A stretch of 64,000 bases of DNA from Deltaproteobacteria bacterium (GTDB lineage Bacteria > Myxococcota_C > UBA6777). How positions within the stretch are numbered: position 1 is the stretch's first letter; each line of letters opens with the position of its first letter. Where the stretch lies: NCBI GenBank assembly GCA_002731275.1, contig PCBK01000098.1:92031-156030 (forward strand), in the 5' to 3' direction. The notes under the pieces were generated by a model. The model ran no database searches, was not told the origin of the DNA, and saw only the letters and a program-made list of their open reading frames with translations. Shown here in pieces: positions 12,201 through 19,227 of this stretch. The translations under genes were made by a program, and so were the position numbers.

Positions 12201-15200
12201 ATGGAACGCCAGGCTCATGACCTCTTTGGTGTGTCCACTCAGTGTGTGCTTAAGTGTGGGTGGAGATTGGGTCATATCCCAGAGCTTGATTTTCTCTTTG
12301 TCTGTTGTTGCCAGTAAGGTCCCATCGCGGTTGAATAAGACACGTCGGACCTCGTTTGTGAAACCTGTGAGAGTGTGTAACAAAGTGGGAGGGGATTGTT
12401 TCATATCCCATAACTTCACTGTCTTGTCGCGGCTACCACTTGCGAGGATCGTTCCTGTTGGGTTGAACGCGACGGTTTCAACTTCTGCCGTATGTCCTGT
12501 GAGGGTGTGGAGTTTGAGCGTGGAGATGACAGAAAGATCCCAAATAATAATGCTCTTATCCCAAGAAGCCGATGCCATTTTTGTTCCGTGAATGGCGAGA
12601 TCGATGACTCTGTCATTGTGATCTGTCAATGAGAATTGTTTTACAGGTGGGATGATGGCAGCATCCCATACGTCAATTCCGTTCCACGATGCGACAAATA
12701 CTTGCTGATGCTTTTCGCTGTAAGCGACGCTCTCGGTACTACCCGTCGCAGAGGATTGAGCAGACATCATCCGTGTGGGAGGTAGCTGGTTCGCATTCCA
12801 GACTTGGAGATCCCCTGCGCTTCCGACGCTGTAAAGAATATTTCCCCGTGCATCAAATGCGTAGTTGTAGGTGTCTTGGGTAATAATGGGGAAAGTTGCG
12901 AGGGTTGCGCGGCCCACTGTGCATTGACATATCCCGCCGCTACACGTTCCTTTACACGGAAGCCCACAGCCTCCACAGTTGTTCGCATCTTTTTGGGTAT
13001 CGATACACCTGCCATTGCATAGCTCTTGCCCTGTGGGGCAGGATTTACAAACAGGTGTTCCTCCGTTTGGATCACAGAACTCTCCTGCGTTACATTGTGC
13101 ACCACACGCACCACAGTTTTTGGGGTCGTTGGAGACATCAATGCACTTACCATTGCAATTAAGTTGGTTACTCGCGCAACTAAAGCATACCCCTTGTTGG
13201 CAATACTGTCGTGGGTTACAGACATTCCCACAAGCACCACAGTGATTGGAGTCTGTGAGGAGATCCGCGCAGTACCCGCTGCACATTTTGGCGGAGCTAC
13301 GGCAGGCTGGTGTTGCAAACTGGAGGAGAAAGTAATCGTACGAGCTCGACGCTGTCAGGGTCTTTGTACCAAATGTCGCGGTCCCTCTCATGCCACCTGT
13401 CAGGTAGATGTTGTCATTGCGGTCAAAGGAGAGCCCTGCGCACTGCAAGTCGTTGAGACCGTTTCCTGCAATGGACCACAGCGGTTGACCTTTTTCATCG
13501 AGCAGGATGACAAAGATATCCAGGCCGGCGCGGAAGGAGAAGGTCAGGTTTTGAAAAGAGAATGGGTCTTGAAATGTTCCTGTTACAGCGACTTGACCAA
13601 GTGAGTTGGTTGCAAGCCCAAACGGGATTTCTCCAAGTGCACCACCGCCTGCGTGGCTCCATTGCACAGCTCCGTTGGTGTCCAATCGAGCGACAAAGAA
13701 GTCAGCGTCGCCTTTGGAGGTGTGTGTGAAGGTACCGATCTCTGTGGTCCCTGAAAATGCAGCTGTTAGGTAGAGGTTGTCGTTTTTGTCGATCGCGAGC
13801 TTTGAATAGTTTTCGCTGTTTGAGCCACCATAACGATTGAGCCAGACAACCAAACCATTCGGGGAGATTTTCGCGATATAGATATCTTTGTCGTTGGTGC
13901 CGCCTTTTGCAGTGACAGTTTTGTTCCCTCTATCACCAATACTTCCTTCAAAAACACCAGAGATATAGACGTTATCCTTACTATCCACGACGATATCGTG
14001 GACTTCGTCGTCTCTCGTTCCTCCCAGACTCACACCACCATACCACTGGCCATTTTCGCTCATTGTCAAAACAATGACATCTTCACCGCCAGCAGGAACA
14101 TCGTTGAACGACCCGAACGCGATCTCTGTCCTAAATTGTGCGGTGACGTAGACGATACCGTTCTTGTAGTAAATTCCGGTGCCTCGGTGGTTACCTGTTG
14201 TCATGCTGCTGGTTTCTTTGGCCCACAGCCAGTTACCATTACTGTCCAACTTTGCGACAAATGCGGAGCCTGGAAGTGTCCCATTTAGTGGGATGCTGCC
14301 AAACTTGAGGGGACCTTCTTTTGTACCGGTGATGTACACGTTGTCTTTTTCGTCAATTGTGATCGCGACAGCCAACTCATTATTCTTGTCTCCGGCAGAA
14401 CGCAGCCAAAGGTAGTTTCCGTTTTGATCCCTTTTGGCGACAAAGATATCGTTTCCGCCTTTACTTGTGATCGTCGTGGTCCCTAGAGTCAGGCTACCTT
14501 TGAAGTGTCCGACGATGTATACATTGTTTTTGTTGTCGATCGCGATGTCACGACCAAATTCGTCGTTGAGCCCGCTACCATTTGTGTTGGTTTGTGTTAC
14601 TGAGCCCTGTGTATAGCATGAACCCAGTCGACAGACCTGCCCGGACTGACACGCATTGTTACAGGTCGAACAATGGCGAAAATCGTTTTGTGGATCGACA
14701 CACTTGCCACCACACACGAGCTCTGTGGGGAGACAACCTTCACATTTTCCGTTTTTGCATGTCTCATTGGAGCGACAGACATTTCCGCATGCGCCACAGT
14801 TGTTGTTGTCCGTGAGGATCTCTTCACATTTTGAGCCACAAAACTTTTGTCCGAGCACACAGGGAGGCTTACACGTTCCAGCGTCACAGATCTCACCTGT
14901 TTGGCAGGTGTTACCACAGGCTCCGCAGTGTTGTGTATTTGTGAGTATGTCGACACATTGGTTGTTACAGACGGTTCGATTGGTGCTACAGTCAACACAC
15001 AGGCTGTTGCTACAGATTGCATTCGCGCTGCATTTTTTGTTGCAACCACCACAGTGGTCTCGGTTGGTTTTTGGATCGATACAACTGGCACCACATCCGA
15101 TCTCGCCGGGCGTTGTACAGGCTGTACACGCGCTGCTCACACAACGTTCGTTGGTTTTACAGGCTTTGTTACAGCCACCACAATGTGCCGAGCTGCTGCG

Positions 15201-18200
15201 TGGATCGATACACTGTCCACCACACGTTTGGAAGGGTGTTGGGCAAATAAACGACGCACATTTGAATGCGAAGTTATCGTGCTTTCCTGATGATTTTAGA
15301 TTGAGTCCGCCCGTGAAGTTGAGCTGTGGGGATTGAAAGTAACCTGCAACGTACACATCCCCTACAGAGTCGATGGAGATGCTGCGCCCTACATCGGCAT
15401 CCGTTCCTCCTGCTTTCTCTATACGCACAAAGTTTCCTGTGCTTGGTGTCATTTGAACCAGGAACACATCACTATTGCCTACAGATGCGAGGGAGAGTGT
15501 GCCAAAAGTCGCATTTCCCTGGAATTCACCTGTCAGGTACAGGCGTCCTTTTCCGTCGGATTTGATGCCCCAACCTTGATCGTTGTTAGTGCCTCCTGCT
15601 GCGCGTGTCCACACCCATTGGCCTTGATCAGATAGCTTTGAGACGAAGATATCCGTTCCACCCTGGCTCGTGAGGGGGGTTGTTCCGAAGGTAGATGATT
15701 GCTGAAAGTATCCAATGACATAGACATCTTTTCCATCTACAGTGATATCCTTACCTTCATCGAAATCAGAACCACCAGCAGAGAGCGCCCACAGACCATT
15801 CCCGTTACTATCCATTTTGGCAATGAAGATATCACCACGTCCCTTAGAGGTCAGGTTGACGTTTTGTGGTTTGGCTGGGAAGTTTACTGTTCCCGAATAG
15901 TTTCCTGTGAGGTAGAGATTGCTTTGTGCGTCCAGTGCGATACAGCCACCGTAGTCATCATCGCTACCACCTATTTGTTTAGCCCACACGTAGTTGCCGT
16001 TTTTGTCGACCTTTGTGACGAAGATGTCGGCGCCACCTTTGGAGGTGAGGGTGGTTGTACCAAAGCTCGCAGTGTCGCGAAAATACCCCGTCACGTAGGC
16101 ATTCCCTTGTACGTCAACGGTAACACAACCACCGTAGTCATTCTCAGAACCACCTGCTTTGATGGCCCACTGCCATTGTCCACCGCTGCTCAGTTTTGCG
16201 ATAAAAACATCTGAATTACCCGCACTTGATAATGTTGTGGAGCCTAAGTTCGCAGTTCCACCGAAGTAGCCTGTGATATAGACGCTGCCATCTGGGGCTG
16301 TTGAGACACCACGTGCGCCGTCAAAAGAGGTCCCACCACCTGTTGCGACCCATAAGTGGTTGCCTGACTTGTTCTTTTTGGCGACAAAGATGTCAGTACC
16401 GTCTATACTGCTCGTTATATCTGTACCAAAGGAGCTCGTGCCAAAGAAGAACCCTGTGGTGAGCACGTTGTCCTGCTTGTCGATATGAATGCGCCAGTTT
16501 TGCTCACTCGACGTACCACCTGTACTGTTCGCCCATTGAGGACAATTGGGACGTTGGATACAGGTCGCATTCAGGCAAAACTGATTTGAGTTACAGAGAT
16601 TTCCACAAGCACCACAGTTGTCGTCGTCTTCTTGTGTGTCGACACATTGGCCGTTACACTTTGTTTGGTTATTGTTACAGGGGACACCGCCATATTTGGC
16701 GACGTAGGTGTTGCCACTTCCAGAGGGGGAGAAGGGGGTCCCCCCAAAGTTGGTTGGGCCACCTGCATTTCCGACGACGATAACATTGCCTGCTGGGTCG
16801 ACGGTTACACCTTTCCCCTGGTCATTTTTGTTGCTGCCGATATTTGTCGCCTGGCTTACATTTCCGTTACTGCCCATTTTGACGACAAAAGCGTCTTTGT
16901 CATTGGGGCCACCTGTCGCGTTGAGGCGCGTTGTTCCAAAACCCGCCGAGCCTTGGTAGGTCCCTGTGGTGATCACATCTCCTTTGCTGTCTACGACGAC
17001 TTTTCCTGAGGTGTCATCCTTTTGTCCACCAAAACGCTTGGCCCACAGCCATTGGCAGGTCGGGCTTAACTTGGCAATGAATACATCCGTCCCGCCTTCT
17101 GCGGTCAGAGTGATAGCGCCAAATGTAGCCTTTCCACTGAAAGTCCCTGTGATGTAAATGTTGTCTTGTGGATCTGTCGAGAGGTCTGTGACATCGTCTT
17201 GATTCGCGCCACCTGCCTGGGTTGAACAAAGAATACTGCCCTGGTCATTCATCTTGATCAGGAAGACATCTTCGCCACCTTTAGATGTGAGCTTGCTTTG
17301 GTTGACAGTCATATCTCCCGAGAACGTCCCTGCGAGGATGGGGTTCTCTTTTGAGTCGACGTCGATGGATTTTCCTGCGTCTCTCCCTGTCCCTCCGAAA
17401 CTCTTGCTCCAGGTGACGGCCCCTTTGTCATCGATACGGGTGAGGATGATGTCCGCGCCACCTTGTGGTGTGAGCGTCGTGCTCCCCATCGTGACGGGGG
17501 AGCTGAATTCACCACTGACATACACGTTGTCTTTTGTGTCGGCTTTGATAGCGCGTCCGATCTCATGCCCCGTACCACCGAAACTCTTCACCCACTTCCA
17601 ATTCCCATTTGCATCGAGTCGGCCAACATAGATGTCGCTGCCACCTTTTGAGGTCGCCTGAAGCGTATCGAAGCCTGCGATACCTTGAATCGCACCTGTG
17701 ACGTAGATCTTATCTTGGGGTCCGATGGTGAGGGCGTGAGATTCGTTTGTCCCTGCGCCGCCTGCGTGTTTGGCCCACAGGAAGTTGCCGTTGGGGTCTT
17801 GTTTGGTCACAAAGATGTCTTGTGCCCCAACAGAGCGAAGATTGTATGCGCCTAACGTGAGGTCACCTGAGAAGTGTCCAGTCGAGTAAATGTTGCCATT
17901 GGCTCCGACAGTCAGGTCGTTGTTGGAGTTGGGGTTTTGGCCTGTCATGCCTTTGACCCAGAGGGGGCAGCCTATACACTGGCGACATACTCCGCCAACA
18001 CAGGATTCGTTTTGTTGGCAACCGATGCCGCAAGCTCCACAGTTATCTCTGTCTGAGCGTTTGTTTACACATTTTCCGTTACAGATGACCTGTCCAACAG
18101 GGCAGGCAAGGGCACACGTTCCGTTGCGGCAGATCTCCTGTGATGGGCACGCTTTTCCACAACCACCACAGTGTCGTGTGTCTATCGAAGTATCGACGCA

Positions 18201-19175
18201 TTGTGCTCCACAGAGTGTGGTCCCGCCACCACAAAGGACACCACATTGGCTCTGTGAGCAGACCTCACCTGTCGGACAGGCATTTCCACAAGCGCTACAG
18301 TGAGCGCGGTCAAGTGTTGTGTCGACACATTTTCCGTTGCACAAGGTGAGACCGTTGCCACAGACGATCTTGCACTGCCCTTGTTCACACGTCTCACCAG
18401 CCTTGCAAGATGTTCCACAAGCCCCACAGTGATTGCTGTTCCGGCTTGTATCGATACACACGTTGTTGCAAAGGGAGAAGCCTGAGGGACAGCGAAGGAC
18501 ACACTTACCATCAATACATGTGTCGCCACCCTGGCAAGCGTTTCCACACGCGCCACAGTGTTGGTTGTCGCTCTTGAGCGAAACACACGTTCCACTACAT
18601 CGGGTGGTCGTACTTGAACAGCTGTCCTGGCATTTGCTGTCTACACACACTTTGCCTTGTCCACAAGTCGTTCCACACGCGCCACAATTGTATGGGTCTG
18701 ATTGTTGGTCAACACAGCTGCCATTGCATTCTTTGAGACCAAGCGCACAGGAGAAGACACACTGCTTTTTTTGACAGACCTGACCGGGTCCACATGCCTC
18801 ATTACAGGCTTTACAGTGAAGTCTGTTGCCGTCAGGTGCGACACAAGCAGTCCCACAGATCGTGTAGGTTTCGGGGCAGAGCAATGTGCAACTACCTTTG
18901 ACACAGGATTCACCGACTGGACATACTTTCCCGCAGCCACCGCAGTGTGTGCGGTCATTTTGAACATCTGTACATACACCATTGCAGATCTCTTGACCTG
19001 TTGGGCAGGGCTTCTTGCACTTCTCGTGTCGGAACGTTGCGCCGCCTCCACCGGAGATGGAGATGTCCTGGCAAGGGTCATCGTATGGTTGACCACATCC
19101 GACACTGACGCCAAAGAGCAAACACAACCCAAAAAGGGTGTAGATGAGTCGGAGAGTCACTTGATGTCGGCTCAT
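3282..19175 (-). CDS. giant Cys-rich lipoprotein with SBBP and WD40 beta-propeller blocks
   Basis: A 5297-residue predicted lipoprotein. The frame stays open to 19421, but ATG at 19175 has AGGAGA about 8 nt upstream, removes overlap with the preceding gene and starts a signal peptide with lipobox SVGC (Cys27). About 28 Stig1-like cysteine units of about 43 residues (core HCGACG) alternate with propeller blocks: eight units (30-400), SBBP, one unit (about 832-872), SBBP, five units (1311-1519), SBBP, three units, WD40 (2086-2396), two units, SBBP, three units, WD40 (3036-3341), one unit, WD40-like (3402-3720), three units, then three related SBBP blocks (3891-5297) separated by single units. 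SBBP repeats read like GNxYxTGxFxG...FVAKLDxNGxWxWA. No catalytic motif is evident. It is probably displayed at the cell surface, as an adhesin or scaffold, but that function is inferred only from architecture. Confidence 0.9.
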   Translation of the reverse strand: MSRHQVTLRLIYTLFGLCLLFGVSVGCGQPYDDPCQDISISGGGGATFRHEKCKKPCPTGQEICNGVCTDVQNDRTHCGGCGKVCPVGESCVKGSCTLLCPETYTICGTACVAPDGNRLHCKACNEACGPGQVCQKKQCVFSCALGLKECNGSCVDQQSDPYNCGACGTTCGQGKVCVDSKCQDSCSSTTTRCSGTCVSLKSDNQHCGACGNACQGGDTCIDGKCVLRCPSGFSLCNNVCIDTSRNSNHCGACGTSCKAGETCEQGQCKIVCGNGLTLCNGKCVDTTLDRAHCSACGNACPTGEVCSQSQCGVLCGGGTTLCGAQCVDTSIDTRHCGGCGKACPSQEICRNGTCALACPVGQVICNGKCVNKRSDRDNCGACGIGCQQNESCVGGVCRQCIGCPLWVKGMTGQNPNSNNDLTVGANGNIYSTGHFSGDLTLGAYNLRSVGAQDIFVTKQDPNGNFLWAKHAGGAGTNESHALTIGPQDKIYVTGAIQGIAGFDTLQATSKGGSDIYVGRLDANGNWKWVKSFGGTGHEIGRAIKADTKDNVYVSGEFSSPVTMGSTTLTPQGGADIILTRIDDKGAVTWSKSFGGTGRDAGKSIDVDSKENPILAGTFSGDMTVNQSKLTSKGGEDVFLIKMNDQGSILCSTQAGGANQDDVTDLSTDPQDNIYITGTFSGKATFGAITLTAEGGTDVFIAKLSPTCQWLWAKRFGGQKDDTSGKVVVDSKGDVITTGTYQGSAGFGTTRLNATGGPNDKDAFVVKMGSNGNVSQATNIGSNKNDQGKGVTVDPAGNVIVVGNAGGPTNFGGTPFSPSGSGNTYVAKYGGVPCNNNQTKCNGQCVDTQEDDDNCGACGNLCNSNQFCLNATCIQRPNCPQWANSTGGTSSEQNWRIHIDKQDNVLTTGFFFGTSSFGTDITSSIDGTDIFVAKKNKSGNHLWVATGGGTSFDGARGVSTAPDGSVYITGYFGGTANLGSTTLSSAGNSDVFIAKLSSGGQWQWAIKAGGSENDYGGCVTVDVQGNAYVTGYFRDTASFGTTTLTSKGGADIFVTKVDKNGNYVWAKQIGGSDDDYGGCIALDAQSNLYLTGNYSGTVNFPAKPQNVNLTSKGRGDIFIAKMDSNGNGLWALSAGGSDFDEGKDITVDGKDVYVIGYFQQSSTFGTTPLTSQGGTDIFVSKLSDQGQWVWTRAAGGTNNDQGWGIKSDGKGRLYLTGEFQGNATFGTLSLASVGNSDVFLVQMTPSTGNFVRIEKAGGTDADVGRSISIDSVGDVYVAGYFQSPQLNFTGGLNLKSSGKHDNFAFKCASFICPTPFQTCGGQCIDPRSSSAHCGGCNKACKTNERCVSSACTACTTPGEIGCGASCIDPKTNRDHCGGCNKKCSANAICSNSLCVDCSTNRTVCNNQCVDILTNTQHCGACGNTCQTGEICDAGTCKPPCVLGQKFCGSKCEEILTDNNNCGACGNVCRSNETCKNGKCEGCLPTELVCGGKCVDPQNDFRHCSTCNNACQSGQVCRLGSCYTQGSVTQTNTNGSGLNDEFGRDIAIDNKNNVYIVGHFKGSLTLGTTTITSKGGNDIFVAKRDQNGNYLWLRSAGDKNNELAVAITIDEKDNVYITGTKEGPLKFGSIPLNGTLPGSAFVAKLDSNGNWLWAKETSSMTTGNHRGTGIYYKNGIVYVTAQFRTEIAFGSFNDVPAGGEDVIVLTMSENGQWYGGVSLGGTRDDEVHDIVVDSKDNVYISGVFEGSIGDRGNKTVTAKGGTNDKDIYIAKISPNGLVVWLNRYGGSNSENYSKLAIDKNDNLYLTAAFSGTTEIGTFTHTSKGDADFFVARLDTNGAVQWSHAGGGALGEIPFGLATNSLGQVAVTGTFQDPFSFQNLTFSFRAGLDIFVILLDEKGQPLWSIAGNGLNDLQCAGLSFDRNDNIYLTGGMRGTATFGTKTLTASSSYDYFLLQFATPACRSSAKMCSGYCADLLTDSNHCGACGNVCNPRQYCQQGVCFSCASNQLNCNGKCIDVSNDPKNCGACGAQCNAGEFCDPNGGTPVCKSCPTGQELCNGRCIDTQKDANNCGGCGLPCKGTCSGGICQCTVGRATLATFPIITQDTYNYAFDARGNILYSVGSAGDLQVWNANQLPPTRMMSAQSSATGSTESVAYSEKHQQVFVASWNGIDVWDAAIIPPVKQFSLTDHNDRVIDLAIHGTKMASASWDKSIIIWDLSVISTLKLHTLTGHTAEVETVAFNPTGTILASGSRDKTVKLWDMKQSPPTLLHTLTGFTNEVRRVLFNRDGTLLATTDKEKIKLWDMTQSPPTLKHTLSGHTKEVMSLAFHPSNDLLASGDYAGQIKLWDLQKSPPQNIATLSVQGLSLVHALLYNKDGTHLYAGGGGVDHMRVWGCCDSGATLCSGQCKDLQSDPDTCGNCSTSCVAKQICTNGTCTGCPTATPISCYGKCVDTQADFNHCGACGSACQHGEICKLGKCEQQGNATNTSSSSGLVAENLRNATLDSKGNAILAGRFNGGFLAAPHTIGATGSSDIFVYKRDPQGKVLWSYSVGSGLDTFLYGLAVDKNDNIYITGTVSAQLTFGTTTLTPSSSSMTYVTKLDSNGNVIWATQSKGDPSKIEGKRLAVDASGNVYFIGFLNGTETFGTTTLSSSGAGSYVIAKLDSSGNWVWAKVQHDVEINDVAVDSAGNVYVVGAFTGTLKIGQNTYTSLGNFDAIIVKLDSTGKAQWVETGGGAGEDKINAIAIDKNDNIYLGGHFQSQASFNTINVAAVAGLDFFVAQMDTSGGWKWLTTPVGGNTADESVQDVSTDVNGNIYIIGNMTGDVSIFQPHTAVNGAENVFAAQVSPTGAFTWSRTGSHATSPIKDRFIGADGSGNIYLFGNYQGTATFGTQTFTAAGQVDHYVVSYSQPNCPNGQQSCAGVCTDTTNNRQHCGICGTTCANNETCINGGCVSCLSSEALCNGTCTDILSNNTHCGACGNACPSNQTCVQGVCQSCPTGQQLCSSACYILASSQQHCGACNNTCPQGSSCASGDCQCASGFGGSTALSGHSNTVNVLAVSRDNMWLLSASEDKTFRIWDISQTPPVAVGPAGATTDEPLSIAVSANKKYVFVGRKDGYVSVFDTSANNTEIKNFQVANQEPLTFVAFIKNDEQLLVGTSNENYYLFDVKKPQTPQAIGSYNRSHTDSTTAFALRPDRKFFATASLDKTVIIWDLSTNFQLKIAHRITNHTADVVGVAFSDDGSKIASVGEDKKAKVFTYNGTNAPTLTHDITLPLNPTAVTFRPGGKRILVTYDTHAEEWDISTATATKKRTIGVTSQGTIAAALYHPNQDVVWTGHNSKGQIMKWSCCTLSQTTCATSPGLCIDLQSSTSHCGACGTACKTGQLCTQGVCQCPSGTVLSGNKCSPIPDLCLDSSLLISILGRVSDIDFSSDDKVFVLAEYGDGGTQKGRLSAWDATKTPPVLIRSYDLNENNTPSTNPTITEFIPNTTKVLYCNPYEGLRIWDTQTGLTQQVNANNCADIDITKDGKYAAIARGRNGIDIIDLTQTPPTIAYGIPYSRLTEHKSVAFSPDGKMLASSERKATGTENVHIWSFTSTGSQLLYSLTAAAQTDVTGLAFSPDNLKLAAITNLSVTVWTLNASPPTATPAVKSNLNSTSGGTAYKSDVIFSPDGASIIIPGVEQWNVDVQAPYNKVLKHGAGSTVGRFAINSDGSKLLIGGDKKLALMTCCQSGQLACIAGSTCVDVSSNASTCGTCGTTCNTALGWNCVNGTCQCQNKCPTSCQSGETRCGTGCCKSGFSCVRGQCQCPIGTAFCSSVGQCLDIVNDDSNCGGCGNACTNPAFCSAGKCITCSTTETQCSVGNNARICTDLQTDKDHCGTCGFTCPHGDTCVDGACQYTTLEKIQVANSTAQLGTHIAVDSQGNLILIVGYSQTWTLTTPQRNAIISAKGQEDIALVKLDGSGGLIWAKSISGTGDDAANGLHVDAQDNIYVLQTNAGGNITVGTTNYNNTHKQILTKFNSLGNAVWSKAATATTISTHNGLHVDEAGNSYWAGYASGTYTIAGKSVTAASGAHETFVAKLDPTGKVLWLSNTTNHANKQARTRAVTVTTNGDVFVTGYFIGLGTYNFGTKLASVGINNPQKLFVAKIDSSGAWQWVRSTSGTGTYTAIPNSIVADTAGFIHLSGYVSDGLVRFGSSGITSSAGAKQVFVAQMDSTGSWLSALDLGRIYTGQDNLLLHVDTQGNRFVLLSLNSNSITVQGKTYSTNGAIDTLVVKINQQSSIEWVQQTKGSGTEHPLGMALSRNALYVTGRANGSISLYGPPQAPTLTLDDDYFIWKLPTTCPNAGKFCGTNGCKDVQNDKNNCGDCGNTCSSTQSCFTSSCVAPITHAQDITNNQTATHIAVDPSGHVYTLGYYTNAFSVVTQQGTINFSTYGGTDLFVFKYDRSNNIVHAFSPSGTATDQPRGLGVDKRGNLYILQENLGGTVNLPGKTYTPSDKIIISKYDPNGGYLWSQAINGTNVSSGGLHVDEEGNVFVNAAASGAFSVASSSRTTAAGAWEVFVAKFDTSGNLQWVSQSSNHANRLAGSFAITTDASGNVYTTGELITAGSYTFGTHTIGHTNGKDVFVAKLNASGQWQWARATSNTSNAIVQPYSIKVDSSGKIHLAGYFRIGSFQAGTLTVNKSTGTDDLFLLTLDKAGSWKTAKRLGKDIANPTFVRMDIDPSGNRYISTVGGNSPKTEINGIPLTPTGNNNAIVIKVDTSDNVEWVARSKGTSAEQALNILYKNQALYLVGQFFGVGNFGGTSFRSNAYDMFIWQIPLSCPSKQFYCAATGCADLSSDKNNCGSCGTACGATQYCGAGTCTTPIINNVNAADTQIGEHIAVDKQGNVYVLGNYYNTLTLTTTGGPVTLSAGGGADLALLKLNASGDVVWARSLSGTNHDHPRGLMVDGVGNIYTLQYNDNGNVTLASTPFNSNHKLIVAKFDTLGNPTWAKSTVGGTFYTDKNALHVDTQGNVYFTGYAGGTFNVAGSPAITTASNALETFVTKLNTNGVHQWTARSSNHATLQARGHALTTDSGGNVYVLGYLNNTGTYTFGTVSATVTTNGRPMFVGKLNSTGTWQWVRLSSDTANVIVYPFKIAIDSNNVMHTTGYATGDFSVGTYAINKKTLNNRIFLASIDSTGKWLSGINVGDVNSLVGTNLNRVSMAVSPNGDRYINTTVQNAKPVTLGTTPYTSADIDVFVIKVNASGSIEYVRNSSGTGQEVVNNITFANGNVFITGSLNGAGTLGGTNLTSNGSDVLVWQLAP
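3285..7505 (-). repeat. threefold segmental repeat inside the giant lipoprotein gene
   Basis: The last three propeller blocks of the giant protein (about 7505-6190, 6045-4740 and 4605-3285) are mutually related. They share HIAVDxxG openings, a GLHVDxxGN or ALHVDxQGN strand near the middle and a TNHA or SNHA turn before the last third. The first two copies are each followed by one Stig1-like unit, giving a period of about 1.45 kb. The pattern indicates segmental duplication of a propeller-plus-Cys module; the copies have diverged well beyond recent duplicates. Confidence 0.75.
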
Positions 19176-19227
19176 TTGGGTGTCTCCTGTGTGCTGTGTA
19201 TATCGCATCGTCTGTGTATCCATCGAT

